A DNA stretch of 64,000 nt. It comes from Mangrovibacter plantisponsor (GTDB taxonomy: Bacteria > Pseudomonadota > Gammaproteobacteria > Enterobacterales > Enterobacteriaceae). The stretch is from contig NZ_QGTS01000001.1 of the NCBI RefSeq assembly GCF_003182475.1, positions 231,980 to 295,979 on the forward strand, read 5' to 3'. This document shows positions 53,307 through 63,052 of the stretch, piece by piece. The position numbers and the translations under genes were made by a program. Position 1 is the first letter of the stretch, and each line of letters opens with the position of its first letter. Below the pieces are notes generated by a model that was not told where the DNA came from, searched no databases, and saw only the letters and a list, made by a program, of their open reading frames with translations.

Positions 53307-54065
53307 ATGTCATCACACTTACTGATAATTGACGCACTGAATCTTATCCGCCGCATTCATGCTGTATCCGGTTCCCCTTGCCGGGATACCTGCATACATG
53401 CGCTCAGGCAGTTACTCAACCACTCCAGCCCCACTCATGCTGTTGCGGTATTCGATGACGAGAACCGGCACCTCGGCTGGCGCTATCGCCTGTTTCCGTC
53501 ATATAAAGCAGGCCGCTCAGCAGTACCGGAAGATTTACAAAATGAGATGCCACTGATTCGCAAGGCCTTCACTGAACAGGGCGTTGCCTGCTGGTCACTG
53601 GAAAACTGCGAAGCAGATGACCTGGCAGCAACGCTGGCTGCAAAAGTTGCTGCCGCCGGGCAGTTAGCCACCATAGTTTCCACTGATAAAGGCTACTGCC
53701 AGCTCCTGTCGCCCACTATTCGGATTCGTGACTATTTCCAAAAACGCTGGCTGGATACCCCATTTATTGCAGAAGAGTTTGGTGTAACCCCGGAAGCATT
53801 ACCCCATTACTGGGGCCTGACGGGGGTTAGCAGCAGTAAAATCCCAGGGGTGCCAGGCATTGGCCCCAAAACGGCCAGCCAGTTAATCAGCCAGTACCAG
53901 ACTCTGGAAAACCTCTGGCAACACCTGGATGACGTTCCAGAAAAGTGGAAGAAGAAGCTCGCAGGGCAATATGACAATGCCCTGCTTAGCAGAAAGCTGG
54001 TTACGCTGGAAACCGGGATGGTGTTATCCGGCAACCTGCAGCAACTTCGCCTTAATAAACCATAG
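53307..54065 (+). CDS. xni: flap endonuclease-like protein Xni (ExoIX)
   Basis: 5'-nuclease family protein with flap endonuclease activity, 252 aa (E. coli 251). Key acidic residues appear in I-I-D-A-L-N (Asp9), D-D-E-N (near 50) and E-A-D-D (near 104-107); the helix-hairpin-helix [10 protein letters not shown] is near 184-193. Start M-S-S-H-L-L-I-I-D chosen by family; the ATG at 53265 adds 14 residues. Confidence 0.93.
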   Translation: MSSHLLIIDALNLIRRIHAVSGSPCRDTCIHALRQLLNHSSPTHAVAVFDDENRHLGWRYRLFPSYKAGRSAVPEDLQNEMPLIRKAFTEQGVACWSLENCEADDLAATLAAKVAAAGQLATIVSTDKGYCQLLSPTIRIRDYFQKRWLDTPFIAEEFGVTPEALPHYWGLTGVSSSKIPGVPGIGPKTASQLISQYQTLENLWQHLDDVPEKWKKKLAGQYDNALLSRKLVTLETGMVLSGNLQQLRLNKP

Positions 54066-54068
54066 CCC

Positions 54069-54096
54069 TGGTTACTGGCCGGTAAACCAGTAACCA
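54069..54096. terminator. xni/rlmM convergent hairpin
   Basis: TGGTTACTGG (54069-54078) pairs with CCAGTAACCA (54087-54096). It lies in the 40-base gap between converging genes. No T tract, so strength is unclear. Confidence 0.5.
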
Positions 54097-54105
54097 CAGG
54101 CACGC

Positions 54106-55206
54106 TTAACGCTCGTCTCGCCGCCCACCTACAGCCGCCCACCAGCGGCGCACATGCACGGTGACTTCCTCCCGGTCATGGTACAACTGCCGCGCCTGGA
54201 TTGTGGCATTAATTCCCTGTTCATCCAGTGCATTACGAATAGACGCCAGGTTTTGTGACACCTCTTCATAGCGCTTTTTCATTGGCAGCTTGAGGTTAAA
54301 AATGGTCTCCCGACACCAGCCATTTACCAGCCACTGCACCATCAGTGCCGTTACTTTGGCGGGCTTTTCCACCATATCGCACACCATCCATGAAATGTTG
54401 TTGCGATTAGGGCGGAAACGGAAACCATCTTCCCGTAACCAGGTCACCTGCCCGGTATCCATCAGGCTTTGTGCCATAGGCCCGTTATCAACGGAGGAAA
54501 CCCACATGTTGCGTTTCACCAGTTGGTATGTCCAACCACCCGGGCAGGCTCCCAGGTCCACGGCATACATACCGTTCGCCAGGCGTTCATCCCATTCATC
54601 TTCAGGAATAAACACATGAAAAGCTTCTTCCAGCTTAAGGGTCGAGCGGCTTGGTGCGTCGGAGGGGAACTTAAGGCGGGGTATCCCCATATAAAATGGC
54701 GAATTATTGGTGCTCAGGGAATAACCCACATAGCAACAACCCGGGGCGATAAAAAAGACATGAACCACCGGGCGGCGGTTGTTTTCAACTTTTGATAACA
54801 CCCCGGCAGAACGCAACGCACCACGCAACGGTACCGTAAATTTACGGCAGAACTTCATCAACTCTTTACTTTCGTTGGTATCGGCAACCTCGACACGCAA
54901 ATCGCCGCCTTTATCAACCTGGCCGGTAAGTGCGGCAACAACCGGTGTGATACGGTCCTCGGGCGGTAAATCTTTAAGCAATTCGCCGGTGATAAACATT
55001 TGCCGGGCAAAAATCAGCGACATAAATGGCAGGTTTTTTATCAGTTTTTCTGCATCGCCATCCTGGTAGCATTCAAATAAAACCCAGGCAGAATGCTCTT
55101 TTACCCGGGCAAAACCGTACACTTCTAATTGCGCCGCTTTATCAGTTATTTCTGCGGCACACTCTTTTTCAAAACCCTGCCGGCAGTAAAGTACTACCTT
55201 ATTCAT
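54106..55206 (-). CDS. rlmM: 23S rRNA Cm2498 methyltransferase RlmM
   Basis: 2'-O-methylates C2498 of 23S rRNA with SAM. 366 aa, E. coli length. An N-terminal THUMP-like domain precedes a Rossmann methyltransferase with [11 protein letters not shown] near 218-227. The start overlaps the end of ygdD by 8 bases. Confidence 0.96.
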   Translation of the reverse strand: MNKVVLYCRQGFEKECAAEITDKAAQLEVYGFARVKEHSAWVLFECYQDGDAEKLIKNLPFMSLIFARQMFITGELLKDLPPEDRITPVVAALTGQVDKGGDLRVEVADTNESKELMKFCRKFTVPLRGALRSAGVLSKVENNRRPVVHVFFIAPGCCYVGYSLSTNNSPFYMGIPRLKFPSDAPSRSTLKLEEAFHVFIPEDEWDERLANGMYAVDLGACPGGWTYQLVKRNMWVSSVDNGPMAQSLMDTGQVTWLREDGFRFRPNRNNISWMVCDMVEKPAKVTALMVQWLVNGWCRETIFNLKLPMKKRYEEVSQNLASIRNALDEQGINATIQARQLYHDREEVTVHVRRWWAAVGGRRDER

Positions 55207-55594
55207 GCGTTACACCTTTGCGTTTCAATCGAATTGCGCCAATCAGCATCAATACCCAACCGGCTAAAAAACTCACGCCACCAACGGGGGTGACAAACGC
55301 CCACAAACGGAGTTGGGACAAAGCCAGGCAGTACAAACTGCCGCTGAACAAAACTGTCCCTAATGCCAGAAAAACACTACTCCAGTAAAACCAGATACTG
55401 ATCCGGCGTTGCATTGCCACCGCCAGCCCTAAAATTGCCAGCGTATGGAATGCCTGATACTGGAGCCCGGTATGTATCCATCCCAGTTCAGCAACCCCAA
55501 TAGACTTACTGAGAACATGTGCGCCGAATGCGCCAAAGGCGACATAAACAAAACCGCTCACCGCGGCAAAAATCAGCATAAAACGGCTGGTCAT
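55199..55594 (-). CDS. ygdD: DUF423 inner-membrane protein YgdD
   Basis: 131-aa protein with four hydrophobic helices, including the family G-A-F-G-A-H motif near residues 22-27 and a G-x-V-L-F-S-G-S-L-Y segment near 78-87. Function unknown. Located between gcvA and rlmM, as in E. coli. Confidence 0.93.
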   Translation of the reverse strand: MTSRFMLIFAAVSGFVYVAFGAFGAHVLSKSIGVAELGWIHTGLQYQAFHTLAILGLAVAMQRRISIWFYWSSVFLALGTVLFSGSLYCLALSQLRLWAFVTPVGGVSFLAGWVLMLIGAIRLKRKGVTHE

Positions 55595-55633
55595 GATATT
55601 ACCTTAAATTGTGCCCTGCCCTGGCAGCACAGA

Positions 55634-56551
55634 TTAATGATCATAACGAAAACGGAATTTTTCTTGTTCACTGGCCGCTTTCGCAAGGATCCACTGCCGG
55701 AAGGCTGCGATTTTTCCCAGCTCTGCCTGGCTGTCATGACAAACCAGATAGAACGCGTTTTTACTCACCAGCACATCATTGAAAGGACAGACCAGGCGGC
55801 CTGCTTCAATCTCAGATTGCGCCATAACATTATTGGCTAACGCAATCCCTTGCCCATGGATAGCAGCCTGCAACACCATCGAGCTGTGGCTAAATATCGG
55901 TCCTTGTTGCACATTAATATGCGCCAGCCCCAGTTGCCGGGTGTAGGCCTGCCAGTCACGGCGCGACGCATCATGCAAAAGCGTATGCTGAATTAAATCC
56001 TCAGGGGATTTTAACGGTTTATCTCCGGTTAACAACAACGGCGAACAAACAGGAAGCAAATACTCAGCATAAAGCTTTTCAACACGCAGCCCCGGCCAGT
56101 TTCCCCGGCCATAAAAAATAGCCACATCGACATCATCCGCCAGCTTATCTTCCTGCCTGTCCACCGCCTGAATACGTACATCAATGCCCGGGTAATCAGC
56201 GTTAAAGCTTGATAAACGCGGTACCAGCCACTGTATCGCAAAACTTGGCAGTAAACTGACTGTTAATGCCCCTTTCGCACTGCGCGCCTGTAGTTTGCGC
56301 GTTGCCTCAGTTAACTGGGAGAATATTTCTTTGATATCGAGAAAATAGCTTTGCCCTTCTTCTGTAAGCAGAAGGGAACGGTTACGCCGCCGGAATAATT
56401 TAAGCCCCAGAAAATCTTCCAGGGACTTTATCTGGTGGCTGACCGCCGCCTGAGTAACGAATAATTCTTCAGCCGCTTTCGTAAAACTCAACTGGCGCGC
56501 TGCAGCATCGAATACACGTAATGCGTTGAGAGGTGGAAGTCGCTTTGACAT
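55634..56551 (-). CDS. gcvA: LysR-type regulator GcvA
   Basis: Regulator of the glycine cleavage operon gcvTHP and activator of the GcvB RNA. 305 aa. N-terminal helix-turn-helix with L-P-P-L-N-A-L-R-V-F-D-A-A-A-R and F-V-T-Q-A-A-V-S-H-Q-I-K, then the LysR substrate domain. Divergent from gcvB across a 128-base region where it should bind. Confidence 0.97.
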   Translation of the reverse strand: MSKRLPPLNALRVFDAAARQLSFTKAAEELFVTQAAVSHQIKSLEDFLGLKLFRRRNRSLLLTEEGQSYFLDIKEIFSQLTEATRKLQARSAKGALTVSLLPSFAIQWLVPRLSSFNADYPGIDVRIQAVDRQEDKLADDVDVAIFYGRGNWPGLRVEKLYAEYLLPVCSPLLLTGDKPLKSPEDLIQHTLLHDASRRDWQAYTRQLGLAHINVQQGPIFSHSSMVLQAAIHGQGIALANNVMAQSEIEAGRLVCPFNDVLVSKNAFYLVCHDSQAELGKIAAFRQWILAKAASEQEKFRFRYDH

Positions 56552-56644
56552 CTTTGCCTGGCTTTTATGTTAACCAATAATAACAAACAGGAAACAGAGT
56601 TTAACCTATTAGTTTTTTTTATCTGAGCCATTATAAATTGTCCG

Positions 56645-56673
56645 TTGAGGTTGCACCAGCAAATACCTATAGT
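56645..56673 (+). promoter_or_regulatory. gcvBp: gcvB promoter
   Basis: TTGAGG (56645-56650) and TATAGT (56668-56673) are separated by 17 bases, with the transcript start expected at 56680, seven bases after the -10. Confidence 0.8.
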
Positions 56674-56679
56674 GGCGTC

Positions 56680-56884
56680 ACTTCCTGAGCCGGAACGAAA
56701 AGCTATTCTGAAATGAAGGTTTTAGAGGGGCTTTTGGCTTACGGTTGTGATGTTGTGTTGTTGTGTTTGCATTGGTCTGCTATTCAGACCCCGGCGGCAA
56801 AGGCTGCCTTTTTCACTTCCTGTACATTTACCCTGTCTGTCCATAGTGATTTGTATAGCACCGCAATTTGCGGTGCTTTTTTTT
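56680..56884 (+). ncRNA. gcvB: GcvB regulatory RNA
   Basis: Hfq-dependent small RNA, about 205 nt, that represses many amino-acid and peptide transporter mRNAs. It opens ACTTCCTGAGCCGGAACG like E. coli GcvB. The G/U-rich R1 seed (about 56740-56770, GGTTGTGATGTTGTG...) is conserved, as is the CCTGTACATTTACCCTGTC block near 56819. The stem-loops between have changed. Terminator AGCACCGC/GCGGTGCT with T8 at 56857-56884. Short frames over this region are not genes. Confidence 0.97.
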
Positions 56885-56903
56885 GCGTTAAGATCAGCAA
56901 ATA

Positions 56904-57131
56904 TCAGTTATCCAGCGCTGTCATTTCTTTTACATCTGAACGGTTTATCTGTTGTTGAGCCCCACTGGCATCTTCATATTTAATCATGCCAGTTTCATCA
57001 TCGGTTGAAGGTTTACCCTGAGTGACAATCGTTCTGCCATCATTGGTGTGCATCACATAGTTGGTTCCGGAGCAGGCTGAAAGTGCCAGTGTCATCATCC
57101 CCGCACACAGCATTGCATAAACCTTTGTCAT
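56904..57131 (-). CDS. ygdI: YgdI/YgdR-family lipoprotein
   Basis: Small DUF903 lipoprotein (75 aa). Signal peptide and lipobox L-S-A-C with Cys20; the mature part has the family stretch Y-V-M-H-T-N-D-G-R-T-I-V and ends near D-V-K-E-M. Function unknown. Between gcvB and csdA, as in E. coli. Confidence 0.94.
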   Translation of the reverse strand: MTKVYAMLCAGMMTLALSACSGTNYVMHTNDGRTIVTQGKPSTDDETGMIKYEDASGAQQQINRSDVKEMTALDN

Positions 57132-57321
57132 TCTCGCCTCCTTCAGTATGAGATGCTGCTTTATAACGCAGCTGCACTATTGAAAATAAAATTGCTAACA
57201 CTATTCAGCATAACAAACTCCCCGACGACCATTTTCATTCCTGGAGGAATCTGAATCCCTGTCATGGCTTGTAGAACGCTTCAAAATACGCCACGATCTA
57301 CGCCATGAAATGAGGAAAAGC

Positions 57322-58527
57322 ATGAAATCATTTAATCCCAGCCAGTTTCGCGCCCAATTCCCTGCACTGAATGATGGCCCGATTTATCTCGATAGCGCTG
57401 CAACTGCCCTGAAACCTGGCGCAGTCATTGATGCGACTACAGCATTCTACAAAAGCAGCGGAGGCAACGTTCACCGTAGCCAGTCGGTACAGGCACAGCA
57501 ACTGACGGAGCAATACGAAAATACCCGTACTCTGGTCGCTCAATATCTGAATGCCCCGGACCCAAACACGATTATCTGGACCCGGGGCACGACAGAAGCC
57601 ATCAATCTGGTAGCCCAGGGGTTTGCCCGCTCTCGCCTGCAGGCCGGAGATGAAATTATCGTCAGTGAAGCAGAGCACCATGCAAACCTGGTGCCCTGGC
57701 TTATGGTGGCTGAACAGACTGGTGCCAGGGTGGTGAAATGGCCGGTGAATAGTGAAGGTCTGCCAGATATTCAGCAATTACCCGGCTTAATGACCTCTCG
57801 CTGCAAAATTTTGGCTGTTGGCCAAATGTCTAATGTGACTGGAGCCCAGCCTGACCTTGCCCGGGCGATAACACTGGCTCACCAGGCCGGTGCATTTGTT
57901 GTTGTCGATGGCGCGCAAGGTATTGTGCACAACCCACCAGACCTCACCGCACTGGGTTGTGATTTTTATGCATTCTCTGCCCACAAACTCTATGGCCCGA
58001 CAGGTATTGGCGTACTGTACGGGAAAGCGGAACTGCTGGCAGATATGTCGCCGTTGCTGGGTGGCGGGAAAATGATTACTGATGTTTCCTTTGATGGCTT
58101 TACCACGCAACCAGCCCCGTGGCGTTTCGAGGCTGGCACACCCAATATGGCGGGTGTCGCAGGCCTGAATGCGGCACTGCAATGGCTGGAGCAGGTTGAT
58201 ACTGCTCAGGCAGAAGCCTGGTCGGGCCAGCTAGCCGACAGCGCAGCACACCAGTTAGCACAAAGGCCCGGTGTCCGGCTGTTTCGGGCACCCCATGCCA
58301 GCCTGTTTGCTTTCACGGTTGATGGCCTGCACCACAGCGACTTAGCAACGCTGATTAGTAGCGCCGGTATCGCTTTACGCTCTGGTCAGCACTGCGCACA
58401 ACCCCTGCTTGCTGCTCTGGGCGTGTCAGGTACACTACGGGTTTCATTTGCGCCTTATAATACGCCAGACGATGTTGCCGCCCTGGTTGCAGCGTTTGAC
58501 CAGGCGCTGTCAATTTTGTTGGACTAA
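57322..58527 (+). CDS. csdA: cysteine desulfurase CsdA
   Basis: PLP-dependent class-V aminotransferase-fold enzyme that takes sulfur from cysteine and passes it to CsdE. From M-K-S-F-N-P it is 401 aa, equal to E. coli; the ATG at 57310 is less well placed relative to GAGG. The PLP lysine is in [12 protein letters not shown] (near 222) and the active-site Cys in R-S-G-Q-H-C-A-Q-P (near 358). Five bases before csdE. Confidence 0.96.
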   Translation: MKSFNPSQFRAQFPALNDGPIYLDSAATALKPGAVIDATTAFYKSSGGNVHRSQSVQAQQLTEQYENTRTLVAQYLNAPDPNTIIWTRGTTEAINLVAQGFARSRLQAGDEIIVSEAEHHANLVPWLMVAEQTGARVVKWPVNSEGLPDIQQLPGLMTSRCKILAVGQMSNVTGAQPDLARAITLAHQAGAFVVVDGAQGIVHNPPDLTALGCDFYAFSAHKLYGPTGIGVLYGKAELLADMSPLLGGGKMITDVSFDGFTTQPAPWRFEAGTPNMAGVAGLNAALQWLEQVDTAQAEAWSGQLADSAAHQLAQRPGVRLFRAPHASLFAFTVDGLHHSDLATLISSAGIALRSGQHCAQPLLAALGVSGTLRVSFAPYNTPDDVAALVAAFDQALSILLD

Positions 58528-58532
58528 GCCAT

Positions 58533-58973
58533 ATGCCTTTAACCGGACAACACCCTTTCGGAACCCAGATAACGCCAGAATCCTTGCAACATGAATTTGC
58601 GCAGCTCACCGCCTGGGAGGAAAAGTACCGCCAGTTAATTTTGCTGGGTAAAAAGCTCCCGCCACTACCCAGTGATGAACGGGAACGGGCACACGAAATC
58701 AGTGGTTGCGAAAACCGTTTATGGCTTGGGTGGGAGCAGGCCGAAAATGGGCAGTTGCACTTCTTCGGCGACAGCGAAGGGCGAATAGTGCGCGGCCTGC
58801 TGGCGATATTGTTAACGGGCATTGAAGGGAAAACCCGTGATCAACTGCAAAATAGCAGCCCACTGGCGCTATTTGACACCTTAGGGCTCAAGGCGCAATT
58901 AAGTGCCAGCCGCAACCAGGGGCTGAATGCTCTGGAAGCGGCAGTAAAAGAAGCGGCGCACGCTCAGCCCTGA
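58533..58973 (+). CDS. csdE: sulfur acceptor protein CsdE
   Basis: SufE-family partner (146 aa) that accepts persulfide from CsdA and helps TcdA. The acceptor Cys is in [10 protein letters not shown] near residues 50-59. Its 3' end overlaps the convergent tcdA gene by 10 bases. Confidence 0.95.
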   Translation: MPLTGQHPFGTQITPESLQHEFAQLTAWEEKYRQLILLGKKLPPLPSDERERAHEISGCENRLWLGWEQAENGQLHFFGDSEGRIVRGLLAILLTGIEGKTRDQLQNSSPLALFDTLGLKAQLSASRNQGLNALEAAVKEAAHAQP

Positions 58974-59776
58974 GCCAGGCGGGCAGCTTTAGCCAGCATC
59001 TTTTTCAATGCATGAGATACGGCGACAAAGCCAAAAGTTGCGGTAACCATTGTTGCCGCACCAAACCCGGAAGCACAGTCCATGCGTTTTGGCCCTTCTG
59101 CGGTACTTTTCGCGGCGCAAACGGAGCCATCCATTTGCGGGTAAACCAGGGCTTCGGTGGAGAAAACGCAGTCCACACCAAGCTTTCCTTTGCTGTTTTT
59201 CACTACGCCGAAATCACTTTTCAGGCGTTCACGAACTTTGGCAGCCAGAGGATCCTGGATAGTTTTCGCCAGATCTGCCACCTGAATCTGGGTAGGATCG
59301 ATTTGTCCACCCGCACCTCCCGTTGTAACCAGAGGTACTTTGTTGCGCCGGCACCAGGCTATCAGCGCAGCTTTAGGGCGCACACTGTCGATGGCATCAA
59401 TCACGTAACTGAAGCCTTTATCCAGCAGTTGTGCCACGTTATCCTGAGTAACAAAGTCATCCACAACTGTCACCTGGCATTCCGGGTTGATTGCGGCGAT
59501 ACGTTGCGCCATAACTTCCGCTTTCGCCAGCCCGACATTCCCCTGCAATGCATGTATCTGCCGGTTTGTGTTGGTGACACAAACATCATCCATGTCAATC
59601 AGCGTAATAGCACCCACGCCTGTACGCGCCAGCGCTTCTGCAACCCATGAACCCACGCCACCAATGCCGACAACGCAAATATGTGCATCAGCAAAACACT
59701 GCAGAGCCTCACGCCCATAAAGCCTTGCAGTACCGCCAAAGCGTTGCAGCCAGGCATCCGTCAGTACGACAGCCAT
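58964..59776 (-). CDS. tcdA: tRNA threonylcarbamoyladenosine dehydratase TcdA
   Basis: E1-like ATP-dependent enzyme that cyclises t6A37 to ct6A in tRNA (formerly csdL). 270 aa. ATP-binding G-I-G-G-V-G-S-W near residues 37-44, [10 protein letters not shown] near 62-71, and a C-terminal hydrophobic helix ([12 protein letters not shown]). Works with CsdA and CsdE, encoded convergently next to it. Confidence 0.96.
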   Translation of the reverse strand: MAVVLTDAWLQRFGGTARLYGREALQCFADAHICVVGIGGVGSWVAEALARTGVGAITLIDMDDVCVTNTNRQIHALQGNVGLAKAEVMAQRIAAINPECQVTVVDDFVTQDNVAQLLDKGFSYVIDAIDSVRPKAALIAWCRRNKVPLVTTGGAGGQIDPTQIQVADLAKTIQDPLAAKVRERLKSDFGVVKNSKGKLGVDCVFSTEALVYPQMDGSVCAAKSTAEGPKRMDCASGFGAATMVTATFGFVAVSHALKKMLAKAARLAQG

Positions 59777-59800
59777 GAAAAACCTCAGATATTCTACAAA

Positions 59801-59826
59801 TAAAACGGGCTGGATAATCCAGCCCG
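59801..59826 (-). terminator. mltA terminator
   Basis: CGGGCTGG (59806-59813) pairs with CCAGCCCG (59819-59826); on the minus strand it is followed by TTTTATTT. Twelve bases past the mltA stop, between mltA and tcdA. Confidence 0.85.
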
Positions 59827-59838
59827 CAAGGAAGAGAG

Positions 59839-60933
59839 TCAGCCACTAAATATACCGATTCCTGGCGCTGTTTTCAGCACCCAAACGCGGCCATAATGGT
59901 TAAACCAGCCCGCACGATGTCCGGCAGCATCGCCAATCCCCTGATAAATATCGAAATGCTGGCCTTTAATTGCTCCGCCAACATCAAGAGCAACCATAAC
60001 TCGCAATTCATACTGGCCTGCGAATTTGCCGTTGTCATCCAGAACAGGGACTTCAGCCAGAATCGTGCTGCCTGCCGGTACAATCGAGCGGTCAGAAGCC
60101 ACGGATGCTCTGCCAACCAGCGGCACCGCACTGGCACCTTTTACCGGAGCCAGTTTTTCTGGTTTAAAGAAAACAAAGGAAGGGTTCTGCTCAAGCAGTT
60201 CACGCACTTCTGCTTCACTGTGTTGCTGACCCCATTCACGAATAGCCTGCATAGACATATCTTCGCGCTTCACTTCACCCCGGTCGATGAGTACCTTACC
60301 GATACTCACGTAGGCATGGCCATTTTTACCAGCATACCCAAAGAATGTCAGCGGCTCTCCATCACCGAAGTCAACATAACCGCTACCCTGGACATCCATA
60401 ATGAAATTGTCCATCAGGGAGTTGCTCCAGGCGAGCACATAGTTATCGCTCAGTGCACCCGAGTATATCTGGGCACGAGAAGGTAACCGGCCGCGTTTTG
60501 GTGGCATACGGTAAATCGGATACTGGAAAGCGCCCTGGCGAGTATGGCGAGCCTGAATAACCGGTGTGTAATAACCGGTGAACTGCACGTTGCCGTAATT
60601 ATCCACACCCTGCATTTGCCAGGCGTCAATACCGAACTGGCGTAGTGTGCGGGTATCGCCACCCGAGCGTAACCAGCGCTCTACCGCATCATAGACTGCA
60701 CTCTGAGAACCGTACAACCGGGGCGATGCCCCCTGAATAAGCCCCACCTGCTTTGCAAAATCACCAGCATTGATTGGTGCGCCTATGGCATCAGGCTGGT
60801 TTACCAGTGAAAAAGGCTGAGTGAGTTCACCGTCTTTATATTGCTGACCACGATCCGTCGGTTTTGAGGAACAGGCAGCCAGCATGGTCGCCAGACAGCC
60901 TGCAATTAACACCTTCCCCCAATGAGATTTCAT
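59839..60933 (-). CDS. mltA: membrane-bound lytic murein transglycosylase A
   Basis: Outer-membrane lipoprotein that cleaves peptidoglycan to 1,6-anhydro products. 364 aa from M-K-S-H-W-G-K; the frame to 61071 adds 46 non-family residues, and GAAGGG lies before the inner ATG. Lipobox L-A-A-C with Cys21. The 3D domain with D-V-G-G-A-I-K-G (catalytic Asp in the late segment near residue 327) is intact. Confidence 0.96.
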   Translation of the reverse strand: MKSHWGKVLIAGCLATMLAACSSKPTDRGQQYKDGELTQPFSLVNQPDAIGAPINAGDFAKQVGLIQGASPRLYGSQSAVYDAVERWLRSGGDTRTLRQFGIDAWQMQGVDNYGNVQFTGYYTPVIQARHTRQGAFQYPIYRMPPKRGRLPSRAQIYSGALSDNYVLAWSNSLMDNFIMDVQGSGYVDFGDGEPLTFFGYAGKNGHAYVSIGKVLIDRGEVKREDMSMQAIREWGQQHSEAEVRELLEQNPSFVFFKPEKLAPVKGASAVPLVGRASVASDRSIVPAGSTILAEVPVLDDNGKFAGQYELRVMVALDVGGAIKGQHFDIYQGIGDAAGHRAGWFNHYGRVWVLKTAPGIGIFSG

Positions 60934-61098
60934 GATTTTCCCTTCGTTATAACTGCGTTCGCTTCGCGAAGATAACAAACCCCGGGCCTGAATAAAATCA
61001 GCAGGCTCGCGCCAACCTGTAATATGCGCAAAAACCCGGCATATAGCTGAATATTTCACCACAACTGGCACGAATCAGCATGTTGATTTAAAAAAAGG

Positions 61099-61126
61099 TT
61101 GCATCACAACATGATGAGTGTATAGT
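61099..61126 (+). promoter_or_regulatory. tRNA-fMet operon promoter
   Basis: TTGCAT (61099-61104) and TATAGT (61121-61126) with a 16-base spacer, followed by a GCGC discriminator as in stringently controlled stable-RNA promoters. Fourteen bases before the first tRNA. Confidence 0.75.
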
Positions 61127-61139
61127 GCGCTTCCACAGA

Positions 61140-61216
<77 letters not shown>

Positions 61217-61277
61217 ATTTTGTAGATTAAGCGTTATATGCTGTTTACAAAATGAAAAAGTGAAGAAGAAAGACGGA

Positions 61278-61354
<77 letters not shown>

Positions 61355-61361
61355 ATAAATT

Positions 61362-61384
61362 AACACCCTGATGGGTGTTTTTTT
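61362..61384 (+). terminator. tRNA operon terminator
   Basis: AACACCC (61362-61368), loop TGAT, GGGTGTT (61373-61379), then T5. Seven bases after the second tRNA. Confidence 0.92.
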
Positions 61385-61500
61385 GTTTCTGGCGCCAGAA
61401 AAAATCTGACTACGCCTCACTACCTGCAACGCCCCCAACCTGAAAAATCCCCGGCAGCCTTTTTCACAAGCAGCAACCCGCTATTTTTTACTGACAACAA

Positions 61501-61532
61501 CAGAGAAGAACACCCCGACGCGCTCTTCTCTG
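61501..61532 (-). terminator. amiC terminator candidate
   Basis: CAGAGAAGA (61501-61509) pairs with TCTTCTCTG (61524-61532) around a 14-base GC-rich loop; TTGTTGT follows on the minus strand. About 20 bases past the amiC stop. Confidence 0.6.
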
Positions 61533-61551
61533 CTGGTGATATACCCGGGTA

Positions 61552-62805
61552 TTAGCTGCGACGTGCCAGTTTGGAGCTGTCTGCGAAATAAGCCTGTATT
61601 CCGGAGAAAATAGACTCAGCCACTTCCTGCTGGAACCTGGCGGTTTTGAGCTTACGCTCTTCTTCCACATTACTGATAAATGCGGTTTCCACCAGTATAG
61701 AAGGGATCTCAGGTGCTTTAAGGACGGCAAACCCGGCCTGATCTACCCGGTTTTTATGCAGCCGGTTCACTCGTTCTAATTTATTGAGCACTTCTTTGCC
61801 AAACTTCAGGCTGTCAGTGATAGTCAGTGACTGCACCATATCGAACATAGTGTGGTCCAGATAACGGTCGCCACTTTTACTGACACCACCAATTAAGTCG
61901 GCGGCGTTTTGCGTCTGCGCCAGGTATTTCGCGGCGGTACTCGTCGCCCCTTTCGTTGATAATGCAAATACGGAAGAACCGCGGGCCTCACGGCTGGTAA
62001 ATGCATCCGCATGTATCGAGACAAACAAATCGGCCCGTTGTTTCTGGGCTTTCGCCACCCTGACTTTCAGCGGAATAAAGACATCTTCATTGCGTGTCAT
62101 GTAGGCCTTCATGTTGGCCTGCTTATCAATCAGTGACCGCAAACGGCGCGCGATTTTCAACACCACATCTTTTTCGCGTGTTTTATATTTGCCAATAGCC
62201 CCCGGATCTTCGCCACCGTGCCCGGGATCTATCATGATAACAATTGGACGATCACGACCGGCTTTACCCGGTTGTGGCCCCTGTGGTTGCGCAGGCATTT
62301 TTTTATCTAAATCGCCATTGTTGTAATCTTCCAGCAATGCCAGCAACGGATCCTGCTCACTGGAGGCATTAACCGGGTATAGATCCATAACCAGGCGTTC
62401 TTTAAATTCAGCAACAGGTGCCAGCGCGAATAAATGAGGGGTGACATTTTGCTTGAGTTCAAACACCAGGCGCACAGTATGGGGATCAAACTGGCCGACA
62501 CGGGCGGAACGGATATAAGGATCATTAGCGTTGATAAGATTACCCAGCCCTTTCAGAACCGAGTTTAACTGCACACCTTCTATATCCAGAACAAGGCGGG
62601 ATGGGTTGCTCAACGCAAACTGCTTATATTTAAGCTGGTGACTGGATTCAACTGTCACACGCGTATAACTTGATGCGGGCCAGACGCGAATCGCGATAAC
62701 GTGGCTTGCGGCAGCAAAACTCAACGGGCTGACGCTAAGAAGCCACATCGCGCCAGCACCTTTAAGTAAATTTCGACGGCTAAACAATGAATGAGAATCT
62801 GACAT
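61552..62805 (-). CDS. amiC: N-acetylmuramoyl-L-alanine amidase AmiC
   Basis: Periplasmic zinc amidase that splits septal peptidoglycan, activated by NlpD. 417 aa from M-S-D-S-H-S, matching E. coli, with AGGAG before it; the ATG at 62859 is rejected. A Tat signal (S-R-R-N-L-L-K) leads, then an AMIN septal-targeting domain (about 35-140) and Amidase_3 with [10 protein letters not shown] near 199-208 and a late V-E-T-A-F-I-S-N. Confidence 0.98.
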   Translation of the reverse strand: MSDSHSLFSRRNLLKGAGAMWLLSVSPLSFAAASHVIAIRVWPASSYTRVTVESSHQLKYKQFALSNPSRLVLDIEGVQLNSVLKGLGNLINANDPYIRSARVGQFDPHTVRLVFELKQNVTPHLFALAPVAEFKERLVMDLYPVNASSEQDPLLALLEDYNNGDLDKKMPAQPQGPQPGKAGRDRPIVIMIDPGHGGEDPGAIGKYKTREKDVVLKIARRLRSLIDKQANMKAYMTRNEDVFIPLKVRVAKAQKQRADLFVSIHADAFTSREARGSSVFALSTKGATSTAAKYLAQTQNAADLIGGVSKSGDRYLDHTMFDMVQSLTITDSLKFGKEVLNKLERVNRLHKNRVDQAGFAVLKAPEIPSILVETAFISNVEEERKLKTARFQQEVAESIFSGIQAYFADSSKLARRS

Positions 62806-63001
62806 GCTTCTCCTGAGCATTTTAAAACGCTGCGTTGCCAGGCCGGAAATGTGCCACAACGGTAAATATTAAATCGAAACTTTAACGAAAGGTTGTGCAC
62901 CTGTCATCAATAAAAGGGTAAACAAACCTCAACAAATCAGGCCTTACTCCAAAGACCCGCTATTTTACAGGGTTAAATTTGGACTTGCACCCAGGCCCAT
63001 A

Positions 63002-63040
63002 AAAGAATAAAAATACACTTATTTCGAATAATCATGCATT
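63002..63040 (+). promoter_or_regulatory. two ARG boxes of argA
   Basis: Two 18-base ArgR sites, 63002-63019 and 63023-63040, separated by 3 bases. Each follows the WNTGAATWWWWATTCANW pattern with a few departures (core GAATAAAAAT and GAATAATCAT). Paired boxes 3 bases apart are typical for arginine-repressed promoters; they end 12 bases before the argA start. Confidence 0.8.
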
Positions 63041-63052
63041 GAGGGTGTTGCC

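Noticed and set aside
56713-56983. two plus-strand frames of 81 and 78 codons
   Set aside because: They lie over the GcvB RNA and its terminator, and antisense to ygdI.
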